Notes under the pieces: generated by a model | Databases searched by the model: none | Seen by the model: only the letters and a program-made list of their open reading frames with translations | Told to the model about the DNA's origin: nothing | Position numbers and translations under genes: made by a program | In this document: piece by piece, positions 1 through 5,465 of the stretch | Numbering within the stretch: position 1 is the stretch's first letter | How the letters are laid out: each line of letters begins with the position of its first letter | NCBI GenBank assembly: GCA_016762975.1 | Contig: JAESUV010000239.1 | Location: 3,330-8,794 of the forward strand | DNA from: Gammaproteobacteria bacterium | GTDB taxonomy: Bacteria > Pseudomonadota > Gammaproteobacteria > Pseudomonadales > Pseudohongiellaceae | Length of the DNA stretch: 5,465 bases | Direction of reading: 5' to 3'

Positions 1-3000
1 GTAGCCATCGGAACACCCGCACGCAAGTTACCAGCAAGCTCCATGACTTCTTCGTCATTAAGGCTTTTGATGTCTTCAGTGCGTTCACCGATCTTGTTAT
101 AAATTTCGTTCACAAGCTTTCTGACTTCTGATGCTTTCTTCCTAGCATCTAGCATCTCGCCAATGCGGTTACCCAAGCCCTTAGCTGCCGCGCCTAGGTG
201 CGTCTCTAAGACCTGACCAACGTTCATGCGCGACGGTACGCCTAGCGGATTAAGCACAATATCTATCGGCTCACCCTTCTCGTCATAAGGCATGTCTTCA
301 ATCGGCATAATTACCGAGATAACACCCTTGTTACCATGACGACCTGCCATCTTGTCGCCGGGTTGTATGCGGCGCTTAATAGCGAGATAGACTTTAACGA
401 TCTTCAATACGCCAGGAGCTAGATCATCACCCTGAGTGAGTTTCTTTCTCTTGTCTTCGAAGCGCTCGTCTAGGTCGACGCGTCTTTCTTTAAGCTGCTC
501 ATCTGCACGCTCTAATTGCTTGTTTACTGCATCGTTAGACATACGCAGCTTGAACCAATCTTCCTTCGGCAGTTCCTCTAAATAGTCAGCGGTAATCTTC
601 TGGCCTTTCTTCAACTTCGGGCCACCGGCTACAATTTTACCGACTAGAACCTCCTGCAAACGCTCGAAAGTCGCCGCCTCAACGATTCGATATTCATCAT
701 CGATGTCTTTGCGAACCTTTGATAGTTGCGACTCTTCGATCTCTACAGCGCGCTGATCTTTCTCAAGACCATCACGTGTGAACACCTGCACGTCTATTAC
801 GGTGCCCTTAACACTTGTAGGCACGCGTGATGAAGTATCTTTTACGTCCGAGGCTTTCTCACCGAAGATTGCACGCAGCAGTTTTTCTTCTGGAGTTAAT
901 TGCGTTTCACCCTTAGGTGTAACCTTGCCGACTAAAATATCCCCAGCACTAACTTCAGCTCCTATATACACAATGCCAGACTCGTCCAGCTTGCTTAGGG
1001 CGCCTTCACCTACGTTTGGAATATCAGCGGTAATCTCTTCCGATCCCAGCTTGGTATCGCGAGCGACACAAGTTAATTCCTGAATATGAATAGTGGTAAA
1101 GCGATCTTCCTTAACCACTCGTTCAGATATCAAGATTGAATCTTCGAAGTTGTATCCGTTCCAAGGCATGAATGCGATACGCATATTCTGCCCTAGCGCC
1201 AACTCACCCATATCGATTGATGGGCCGTCTGCCAAGATGTCGCCACGACCAATCGTGTCACCATCTTTAACCAACGGACGCTGGCTGATACATGTATTCT
1301 GATTAGAGCGGGTATACTTAGTCAGGTTGTAGATATCCACACCCGCCTCACCTGCATCAGTCTCTGCATCGTTCACACGAACGATGATTCTGGCCGCATC
1401 GACACTCTCGATGACGCCGCCTCTAAACGCGACAACACATACGCCTGAATCGACCGCTACATTGCGCTCCATACCCGTACCAACTAGAGGCTTTTCTGTC
1501 TTCAACGTTGGCACTGCTTGACGCTGCATGTTCGAACCCATCAGGGCGCGGTTAGCATCATCGTGTTCGAGGAACGGAATCAAGGCCGCCGCCACAGATA
1601 CCATCTGTTGTGGAGCCACATCCATATAATCGACTTCTTCGCGCGCCTTTAAGAGTGTTTCACCCTTGTATCGCACGGTGACGAGGCTATCGACGAAGCT
1701 CTTCTTCTTATCCAAAGGAGCACTTGCCTGCGCAATAACGAAATCGCTTTCGTCGATTGCTGATAGGTAATTGATCTCGTCTGTAACCTTGTTGCTAACT
1801 ACTTTTCTATAAGGACTTTCGAGGAAGCCGTAGTGATTTGTTCTCGCATAAGTTGCCAGCGAGTTAATCAATCCGATGTTCGGGCCTTCAGGCGTTTCGA
1901 TTGGGCATACTCGACCGTAGTGAGTCGGGTGTACGTCACGCACTTCGAAGCCTGCTCTTTCTCTCGTGAGACCGCCGGGTCCTAGAGCCGATACGCGACG
2001 CTTGTGTGTCACCTCGGAAAGCGGATTGTTTTGATCCATAAACTGGGACAGCTGACTGGAGCCAAAGAATTCCTTGATCGCTGCAGCCACTGGCTTCGCA
2101 TTGATCATATCTTGTGGCATCAGGCCCTCTGAGTCCGCCATGCTCAAACGCTCTTTCACTGCGCGCTCGACACGAACCAAGCCCACGCGGAATTGGTTCT
2201 CTGCCATTTCACCTACGGAACGAATACGGCGGTTACCTAAGTGATCAATGTCATCGACTGAGCCGAAACCGTTACGGATTCCAACCAGAGTCTTCAATAC
2301 ATCGACGATATCTTCCTTACTTAGGACCATCAAGCCCTCTGACTCAGGGCGACCCAAGCGGCGGTTGAACTTCATACGGCCAACCGCAGAAAGATCGTAA
2401 CGCTCTGGCGAGAAGAAAAGATTAGAGAATAAGTTCTCTGCAGATTCCTTCGTAGGTGGCTCGCCTGGACGCATCATGCGATAGATTTCGACCATGGCTT
2501 CCAGCTTGGAAGTGGTTCCATCGATGCGCAATGTGTGCGATACAAATGGACCGCAATCCAAGTCGTTGGTGTAGATAGTCTCGAATGTCTTTACACCAGT
2601 CTCGAAGAACTGCTCTATCACTTCTTCAGTGATTTCAGTGTTACAGGCAACCAAGATTTCACCGGTCTCTTCGTTGATCACATCAGCAGCAAGTGCGGCA
2701 CCGACAAGGTACTCGTGCTCGACCAACAGCGTAGTTAGCTTCGCTTGCTCCATGAGGCGCACGTGGCGTGACGTAATGCGACGGCCAGCCTCTACGATTT
2801 CCTTGCCTTTCTTGTCATTGATCGGAAAAGTAAGCACTTCTCCGCGCAGACGCGCAGGAATTAGATTCAACGAAATAGTCGGCTCTTTGTCCTTACCTTT
2901 CGTAGTAATCTTGAAACTATTGTTGTCATAGAACATCTCAAGAATTTCTTGAGATCCGTAACCTAAGGCGCGTAGCAACACCGTCGCAGGTAATTTTCTA

Positions 3001-3614
3001 CGACGGTCGATTCGAACATAAACCATGTCTTTAGGATCGAATTCAAAGTCGAGCCAAGAACCACGGTAAGGAATAACCCGTGCAGAATAGAGCAGTTTTC
3101 CCGAGCTGTGGGTCTTACCACGGTCATGATCAAAGAACACGCCGGGGGATCTATGCAGCTGCGATACAACAACACGCTCAGTACCGTTGATAACAAAAGT
3201 ACCGGAATCAGTCATCAAGGGGATCTCACCCATATAGACTTCTTGCTCTTTAATATCTTTAATTGTTAGTACTGTTGATTCCTTATCATACAGAATCAAC
3301 CTTACCTTAACCCTGAGTGACACAGAGTAGGTAGAGCCACGCAGTTGACATTCTTTAACGTCGAACGCGGGCTTTCCAAGCTCGTAGCTCACATATTCCA
3401 GCACGGCTTTGCCAGAGTAGCTTACGATTGGAAATACAGATTTAAACGCGGCGTGTAAGCCTTGATCGATACGATCTTCTACAGAAGTACCAGTCTGGGT
3501 AAATTGTCTATAAGAATCTACTTGAATCGATAAAAGATAAGGGATATCCATTGCACTTGGTAATTTACCAAAGTTCTTACGGATACGTTTCTTCTCTGTA
3601 TACGAATAGGCCAT
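1..3614 (-). CDS. rpoB: RNA polymerase beta subunit, 3' end cut off by window edge
   Basis: This is the beta subunit of DNA-dependent RNA polymerase, which with beta' forms the catalytic cleft that makes all cellular RNA. The ATG at 3612-3614 gives MAYSYTEKKRIRKNFGK, matching the family N-terminus, with AGGA 8 bases upstream. The frame stays open for 1204 codons and leaves the window inside the GVPMA segment. Family length is about 1340-1360 residues, so roughly 155 C-terminal residues are missing. Visible landmarks are the lobe (VINGTERV, HRSPGVFFD, GSWLDFEFDPKD), the rifampicin cluster from residue 518, CPIETPEGPNIGLINSL just after it, PWNGYNFEDSI (E824/D825, equal to E. coli E813/D814) and GDKMAGRHGNKG (K1088 and K1096, which I match to E. 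coli K1065/K1073). The segment before TQGDD is about 12 residues longer than in E. coli and resembles Pseudomonas-type beta. I saw no frameshift. It is transcribed behind rplL, with rpoC expected just beyond the left edge. Confidence 0.98.
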   Translation of the reverse strand, partial: MAYSYTEKKRIRKNFGKLPSAMDIPYLLSIQVDSYRQFTQTGTSVEDRIDQGLHAAFKSVFPIVSYSGKAVLEYVSYELGKPAFDVKECQLRGSTYSVSLRVKVRLILYDKESTVLTIKDIKEQEVYMGEIPLMTDSGTFVINGTERVVVSQLHRSPGVFFDHDRGKTHSSGKLLYSARVIPYRGSWLDFEFDPKDMVYVRIDRRRKLPATVLLRALGYGSQEILEMFYDNNSFKITTKGKDKEPTISLNLIPARLRGEVLTFPINDKKGKEIVEAGRRITSRHVRLMEQAKLTTLLVEHEYLVGAALAADVINEETGEILVACNTEITEEVIEQFFETGVKTFETIYTNDLDCGPFVSHTLRIDGTTSKLEAMVEIYRMMRPGEPPTKESAENLFSNLFFSPERYDLSAVGRMKFNRRLGRPESEGLMVLSKEDIVDVLKTLVGIRNGFGSVDDIDHLGNRRIRSVGEMAENQFRVGLVRVERAVKERLSMADSEGLMPQDMINAKPVAAAIKEFFGSSQLSQFMDQNNPLSEVTHKRRVSALGPGGLTRERAGFEVRDVHPTHYGRVCPIETPEGPNIGLINSLATYARTNHYGFLESPYRKVVSNKVTDEINYLSAIDESDFVIAQASAPLDKKKSFVDSLVTVRYKGETLLKAREEVDYMDVAPQQMVSVAAALIPFLEHDDANRALMGSNMQRQAVPTLKTEKPLVGTGMERNVAVDSGVCVVAFRGGVIESVDAARIIVRVNDAETDAGEAGVDIYNLTKYTRSNQNTCISQRPLVKDGDTIGRGDILADGPSIDMGELALGQNMRIAFMPWNGYNFEDSILISERVVKEDRFTTIHIQELTCVARDTKLGSEEITADIPNVGEGALSKLDESGIVYIGAEVSAGDILVGKVTPKGETQLTPEEKLLRAIFGEKASDVKDTSSRVPTSVKGTVIDVQVFTRDGLEKDQRAVEIEESQLSKVRKDIDDEYRIVEAATFERLQEVLVGKIVAGGPKLKKGQKITADYLEELPKEDWFKLRMSNDAVNKQLERADEQLKERRVDLDERFEDKRKKLTQGDDLAPGVLKIVKVYLAIKRRIQPGDKMAGRHGNKGVISVIMPIEDMPYDEKGEPIDIVLNPLGVPSRMNVGQVLETHLGAAAKGLGNRIGEMLDARKKASEVRKLVNEIYNKIGERTEDIKSLNDEEVMELAGNLRAGVPMA
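1983..2063 (-). other. rpoB: Rifampicin-binding cluster I of RpoB, wild-type residues
   Basis: These codons encode residues 518-544, equivalent to E. coli beta 507-533 (numbering offset +11). The stretch begins GSSQLSQFMDQNNPLSE and continues VTHKRRVSAL. The positions most often changed in rifampicin resistance are all in their sensitive form: D527 (E. coli D516), H537 (H526) and S542 (S531). The only differences from E. coli here are I to V at two conservative positions. Sensitivity of the polymerase is inferred from known family genetics. Other resistance mechanisms cannot be judged from this window. Confidence 0.93.
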
Positions 3615-3685
3615 TTGCGAGTTCCTAGCGTGTGTGTGCTTTAGGTTAATCTACGGGCAGAGTTATCTGCGAGTGACAAGTTTAT

Positions 3686-3701
3686 CTAGCTTAGTTGCTA
3701 G
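3686..3701 (-). other. Small hairpin in the rplL-rpoB spacer
   Basis: On the minus strand CTAGC and GCTAG form a 5-bp stem around a six-base loop (AACTAA). It lies about 70 bases upstream of the rpoB start. It has no U-tract and the stem is short, so it may be incidental. It is listed because this spacer is known in E. coli to carry RNA processing and attenuation signals. Confidence 0.3.
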
Positions 3702-3705
3702 TACT

Positions 3706-3732
3706 ACAAGCCATGATTTGTCCAATGGCTGT
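3706..3732 (-). other. Bulged hairpin in the rplL-rpoB spacer, possible RNA processing site
   Basis: In the minus-strand RNA, ACAGCCAT pairs with ATGGCTTGT, giving 8 bp with one bulged U and a 10-base loop. There is no U-rich run after it, so it is not a terminator. E. coli has an RNase III cleavage site in the matching spacer. This stem is short for RNase III on its own, so that role is speculative. Confidence 0.35.
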
Positions 3733-3776
3733 CTTGTCCTAAGTCATATCTACAAACTTTTTTTTCAAAACGAGAC

Positions 3777-3808
3777 AAACCAGATGAGGATAAATCCCCA
3801 CCTGGTTT
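3777..3808 (-). terminator. Hairpin 24 bases after rplL, probable partial terminator (attenuator) before rpoB
   Basis: The minus-strand RNA can form a stem of about 14 bp: AAACCAGGTGGGGA pairs with TCCTCATCTGGTTT, closing on a small A/T-rich loop. It is followed by a moderately U-rich stretch (TTTGTCTCGTTTT, counting from the end of the stem). Two of the pairs are G-U, and these become A-C mismatches in a plus-strand transcript, so the structure is better in the direction of the operon. It starts 24 bases after the rplL stop. In E. coli an attenuator in this spacer lets only a fraction of polymerases continue into rpoBC. The same role fits here, with an imperfect U-tract suiting partial read-through. 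Alternatively it stabilises or marks the 3' end of the rplJL mRNA. Confidence 0.65.
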
Positions 3809-3832
3809 TTCTAGCTATACTTGCAGTCGGCT

Positions 3833-4204
3833 TTATTTAAGCTCAACTGAAGCGCCAGCTTCTTCCAACTGCTTCTGAACTTCTTCAGCTTCAGCCTTAG
3901 TAACGCCTTCTTTAACTGCTGCAGGAGCACTGTCAACCAATGCCTTAGCTTCTTTCAAGCCAAGACCTGTGATTGCACGTACTGCCTTAATAGCATTTAC
4001 TTTCTTGTCGCCCGGAGCAGTAATGATTACGTCGAACTCATCCTTCTCTTCAACCGCAGCGGCTTCGCCAGCGGCAGGTGCAACAGCTACAGCGGCTGCT
4101 GCAGAAACACCAAACTTTTCTTCCATTGCTTCAACCAGCTGAACAACGTCCATTACTGACATTTCAGCAATTGCTTCTAAAATATCTTCTTTAGATAGAG
4201 CCAT
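3833..4204 (-). CDS. rplL: Ribosomal protein L7/L12 (bL12)
   Basis: This is the multi-copy stalk protein of the 50S subunit. It recruits EF-Tu, EF-G and other translation GTPases and stimulates their GTP hydrolysis. At 123 residues it has the normal family length (E. coli about 121). Residues 1-33 form the N-terminal dimerisation domain that docks on L10 (SVMDVVQLVEAMEEKFGV). Residues about 34-52 are the Ala/Val/Pro-rich flexible hinge. Residues about 53-123 are the globular factor-binding domain with the conserved KAVRAITGLGLKEAKALV helix. The ATG at 4202-4204 has AGGAG at 4214-4218, 9 bases upstream, a strong site fitting a protein needed in several copies per ribosome. It lies 53 bases after rplJ, and the two are expected to be co-transcribed under the L10 leader. 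The hairpin at 3777-3808 follows its TAA stop. Confidence 0.98.
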   Translation of the reverse strand: MALSKEDILEAIAEMSVMDVVQLVEAMEEKFGVSAAAAVAVAPAAGEAAAVEEKDEFDVIITAPGDKKVNAIKAVRAITGLGLKEAKALVDSAPAAVKEGVTKAEAEEVQKQLEEAGASVELK

Positions 4205-4257
4205 GACTCTTATCTCCTACTTTCTTGTGATTAATTAAATGTTCGTTTCTTTAGGAA

Positions 4258-4788
4258 CTAGGCTGCTTCTTGCTTTTGGTCTCTAACTGCGGCAACAACT
4301 CGTGTCACCTTAGTTGGAACCTCATTAATGGTTCTAACAAGCTTGGTTACCGGCGCCAACATAACGCTCATTAACATAGCAATCGACTGATCGTAAGTCG
4401 GTAACTTAGCTAATACGTCTATTTGACTGGCATCCAATAACTCGCCACCAATAGCAAGTGCCTTAATCTCAAACTTACTGTTTTCTTTGGCAAAATCCTT
4501 TAGCACGCGTGCTGCTGCGCCCGGATCTTCCAGAGAAAAAGCAAGAATAGTGGGTCCTACCAACGCTTCTTGAATGCATTCGAACTCAGTATCTACTACC
4601 GCTCGCTTGAGCAGCGTATTACGTACTACGCGTAGATAAACATTGTTCTCTCTTGCAGTCTTTCGAAGAGTGGTTAACTCACTCACAGCAACGCCATGGT
4701 AATCGGCTAATACTGCGGATAAAGCACCAGTAGCAGCCTTATTGACTTCAGAGACGATTTGTTGCTTGTCTTCAAGTCTAATAGCCAC
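4258..4788 (-). CDS. rplJ: Ribosomal protein L10 (uL10), with extended C-terminal stalk helix
   Basis: L10 anchors the L7/L12 stalk: its N-terminal domain binds 23S rRNA near L11, and its C-terminal helix carries L7/L12 dimers. It is also the usual translational repressor of its own operon through the leader RNA. The protein has 176 residues, against 165 in E. coli. Clear family segments are EDKQQIVSEV (residues 6-15), GALSAVLADYHGV (21-33), YLRVVRNTLLKRAV (51-64), VGPTILAFS (77-85) and DPGAAARVLKDFAKEN (88-103). The C-terminal helix from about residue 131 is about 11 residues longer than in E. coli and reads like two related units, TKLVRTINEVP and TKVTRVVAAVRD. The start is GTG at 4786-4788, fixed by the N-terminal homology and by AGGAG 8 bases upstream. 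The stop is TAG. Confidence 0.97.
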   Translation of the reverse strand: MAIRLEDKQQIVSEVNKAATGALSAVLADYHGVAVSELTTLRKTARENNVYLRVVRNTLLKRAVVDTEFECIQEALVGPTILAFSLEDPGAAARVLKDFAKENSKFEIKALAIGGELLDASQIDVLAKLPTYDQSIAMLMSVMLAPVTKLVRTINEVPTKVTRVVAAVRDQKQEAA

Positions 4789-4796
4789 TAGCTTAA

Positions 4797-4801
4797 CTCC
4801 T
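4797..4801 (-). promoter_or_regulatory. Ribosome binding site of rplJ, supports the GTG start
   Basis: AGGAG on the minus strand sits 8 bases before the GTG at 4786-4788. No ATG nearby gives the family N-terminus, so this site settles the non-ATG start. In related operons this is the site made inaccessible when L10 or the L10-L12 complex binds the leader. Confidence 0.8.
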
Positions 4802-4815
4802 GGGTTAGTGTTTTA

Positions 4816-4850
4816 TCATTACCAAGCCAAAAAATCTGACAGAGTAATGA
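4816..4850 (-). other. Stem in the rplJ leader close to the ribosome binding site
   Basis: On the minus strand TCATTAC (4850-4844) pairs perfectly with GTAATGA (4822-4816), giving 7 bp around a 21-base loop that includes a run of six T. The 3' arm ends 14 bases before the rplJ AGGAG. It may belong to the leader fold that controls access to the ribosome binding site, but no direct pairing with AGGAG was found. Confidence 0.35.
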
Positions 4851-4872
4851 AGGTCTTAAAATCGGTGATAGG

Positions 4873-4895
4873 GGTTCAATTCAAACAATCGAACC
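4873..4895 (-). other. Nine-bp hairpin in the rplJ leader downstream of the L10 site
   Basis: The minus-strand RNA has GGTTCGATT pairing with AATTGAACC: nine contiguous pairs including one G-U, around a five-base loop (GTTTG). It begins 7 bases after the conserved L10 core. Its position suggests it is part of the leader's folded structure. There is no U-tract directly after it, so a terminator is unlikely. Confidence 0.5.
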
Positions 4896-4902
4896 AGGTT
4901 TC

Positions 4903-4955
4903 ACCATCTGCGTAGGCAAGATTAAGTTACTTAAAAAGTAACACCCACGGTCTTT
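4903..4955 (-). promoter_or_regulatory. L10 leader core: L10/L12-binding RNA element for rplJL feedback
   Basis: The conserved signature of the ribosomal L10 leader is visible on the minus strand. The 5' strand AAAGACCGTGGGTG lies opposite the 3' strand CCTACGCAGATGGT. GTGGG (4948-4944) pairs with CCTAC (4916-4912) including one G-U, and ACC (4951-4949) pairs with GGT (4905-4903). This leaves a six-base one-sided bulge (GCAGAT), as in the kink-turn-like site bound by L10-L12. Between the strands is a perfect 7-bp hairpin, GTTACTT and AAGTAAC with a TTT loop (4926-4942). Excess L10(L12) complex binding here would repress rplJ, and rplL by coupling. Recognition rests on remembered family consensus, without a covariance search. 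Confidence 0.85.
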
Positions 4956-4970
4956 GACAGTTCCGTCGAC

Positions 4971-4998
4971 GTTAAACATTACGTTTAAAACCGACCAA
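4971..4998 (-). promoter_or_regulatory. Weak sigma70-like promoter candidate for rplJL
   Basis: On the minus strand TTGGTC (4998-4993) and TTTAAC (4976-4971) are separated by 16 bases. They match only 3 of 6 and 4 of 6 consensus positions. Transcription would begin near 4964, giving a leader of about 175 bases starting just before the L10 core, close in size to the E. coli leader. E. coli has a promoter in the same spacer. The location is therefore better evidence than the match itself, and read-through from the upstream rplKA promoter may suffice. Confidence 0.25.
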
Positions 4999-5012
4999 AC
5001 CCCAAAGTCTTA

Positions 5013-5030
5013 AGCAGTCGTGAGACTGCT
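5013..5030 (-). other. Hairpin overlapping the rplA stop codon
   Basis: On the minus strand AGCAGTC and GACTGCT form a perfect 7-bp stem with a four-base loop (TCAC). The 5' arm includes the last two bases of the rplA TAG stop. The sequence after it (TAAGACTTTGGGG) is not a proper U-tract, so a strong intrinsic terminator is unlikely. It may protect or mark the rplKA mRNA end or be a weak attenuator. Confidence 0.45.
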
Positions 5031-5465
5031 ATTTAATCTCTAATGTAGATTGATCGATCAGTAAGCCAGGCCCCATGGTTGATGACAGGACAATCTTACG
5101 AATAAAGGCACCTTTGGCCGAAGAAGGCTTAGCCTTCTGCAGGTCGACAATTAGCGCTTCTAAATTGCCTTGAATGGCTTTACCTGCGAAGTCGGCTTTA
5201 CCAATACCGCCGTGTATAATACCTTTCTTATCGGTGCGATAACGCACTTGACCAGACTTAGCATTCTTAACCGCAGTAGCAACATCGGGTGTTACCGTAC
5301 CAACCTTAGGGTTAGGCATAAGGCCGCGTGGGCCTAAGATTTGACCTAGTTTACCCACTACACGCATCGCATCTGGAGAGGCGATAACCACATCAAAATC
5401 CATATTTCCGGCAGTAATGCTTTCGGCAAGATCTTCAAATCCGACAATATCCGCCCCTGCTGCAA
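5029..5465 (-). CDS. rplA: Ribosomal protein L1 (uL1), 5' part cut off by window edge
   Basis: L1 forms the mobile L1 stalk that helps release tRNA from the E site. In bacteria it also represses translation of its own rplKA mRNA. The visible part is 144 codons of a family usually about 230 residues long, so roughly the first 87 are outside the window. The frame runs in from the right edge with AAGADIVGFEDLAESITAGN before the methionine at 5401-5403. That methionine is internal, matching E. coli MNFDVVIASPDAMRVV, and is not the start. Clear family segments follow: LGPRGLMPNPKVGTVTPDV, NAKSGQVRYR, GIIHGGIGKADF, NLEALIVDLQKAKP and the rRNA-binding STMGPG near the end. The C-terminus (STLEIK) differs from E. 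coli, as is common. rplK is expected upstream, outside the window. Confidence 0.97.
   Translation of the reverse strand, partial: AAGADIVGFEDLAESITAGNMDFDVVIASPDAMRVVGKLGQILGPRGLMPNPKVGTVTPDVATAVKNAKSGQVRYRTDKKGIIHGGIGKADFAGKAIQGNLEALIVDLQKAKPSSAKGAFIRKIVLSSTMGPGLLIDQSTLEIK

Noticed and set aside
778..1083. Plus-strand open frame of 101 codons
   Set aside because: It lies wholly opposite the conserved rpoB reading frame, its Ser/Thr-rich product resembles no family I know, and it has no convincing start context. It is a shadow of rpoB.
1093..1302. Plus-strand open frame of 69 codons
   Set aside because: It is antisense to the highly conserved PWNGYNFEDSI part of rpoB. It is a shadow frame.
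2114..2368. Plus-strand open frame of 84 codons
   Set aside because: It is antisense to a conserved part of rpoB (VDDIDHLGNRRIRSVGEMAENQ region), and its composition follows the opposite strand's codons.
2535..2931. Two overlapping plus-strand open frames (2535-2738 and 2629-2931)
   Set aside because: They overlap each other and lie opposite rpoB, and neither looks like a real protein.
2963..3196. Minus-strand open frame of 77 codons
   Set aside because: It is on the same strand as rpoB but in another frame, inside the conserved VINGTERV to RRRKLPATV region. It is an out-of-frame shadow, not a second gene or a sign of a frameshift.
3777..3813. The rplL-rpoB hairpin as a terminator for plus-strand transcription, since TTTTT follows it on that strand
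   Set aside because: The plus-strand version has two A-C mismatches in the stem and there is no plus-strand gene to terminate. The T-run may still give some antisense termination, but the fit is better for the minus strand.
3634..3840. Plus-strand open frame of 68 codons in the rplL-rpoB spacer
   Set aside because: It covers the spacer and just reaches the rplL stop, has no good ribosome binding site, and its sequence is explained by the hairpins of the opposite transcript.
4971..4991. Imperfect inverted repeat (GTTTTAAAC and GTTTAAC on the minus strand) as an operator
   Set aside because: The arms are unequal and A/T-rich, with no known regulator site recognised. More likely it is just promoter-region composition.
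5029..5403. rplA read as a 124-residue protein starting at the methionine at 5401-5403
   Set aside because: The frame continues upstream to the window edge with recognisable L1 sequence, so this methionine is internal and the gene is cut by the edge.

Overview
The window is a piece of the classic bacterial ribosomal-protein / RNA-polymerase cluster, read entirely from the minus strand: rplA (L1, 3' part) - rplJ (L10) - rplL (L7/L12) - rpoB (RNA polymerase beta, 5' part). Gene order, protein sequences and spacing all fit a Gammaproteobacterium. The beta subunit matches the Escherichia coli protein closely through the rifampicin region. Its variable segment before the TQGDD motif instead resembles what I recall of Pseudomonas-type beta (VGKIVAGGPKLKKGQ, then LPKEDWFKLRM), so a non-enteric, probably aquatic Gammaproteobacterium is my inference. 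No mobile, foreign or defence-like genes are visible.

Layout in transcription order (high to low coordinates): rplA enters at the right edge and stops at 5029. A 240-base gap (4789-5028) holds a hairpin over the rplA stop, a weak promoter candidate, the conserved L10-binding leader and further hairpins. rplJ (4258-4788) starts with GTG. A 53-base gap leads to rplL (3833-4204). A 218-base gap (3615-3832) holds a strong 14-bp hairpin suited to an attenuator and two smaller hairpins. rpoB starts at 3614 and runs off the left edge after 1204 complete codons, lacking roughly the last 155 residues.

Functionally, L10 and L7/L12 form the ribosomal stalk that recruits translation GTPases. L1 forms the opposite, mobile stalk near the E site. 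Beta carries much of the RNA polymerase active site. The two spacers are where ribosomal-protein output is probably separated from polymerase output: the L10 leader allows feedback on rplJL translation, and the rplL-rpoB hairpin probably lowers transcription into rpoB.

I found no undescribed system. The points most worth a second look are an L10 C-terminal stalk helix about 11 residues longer than that of E. coli, which may add an L12 dimer site; the strand-specific rplL-rpoB hairpin; and the leader architecture. All plus-strand open frames here are shadows of minus-strand genes or spacer.
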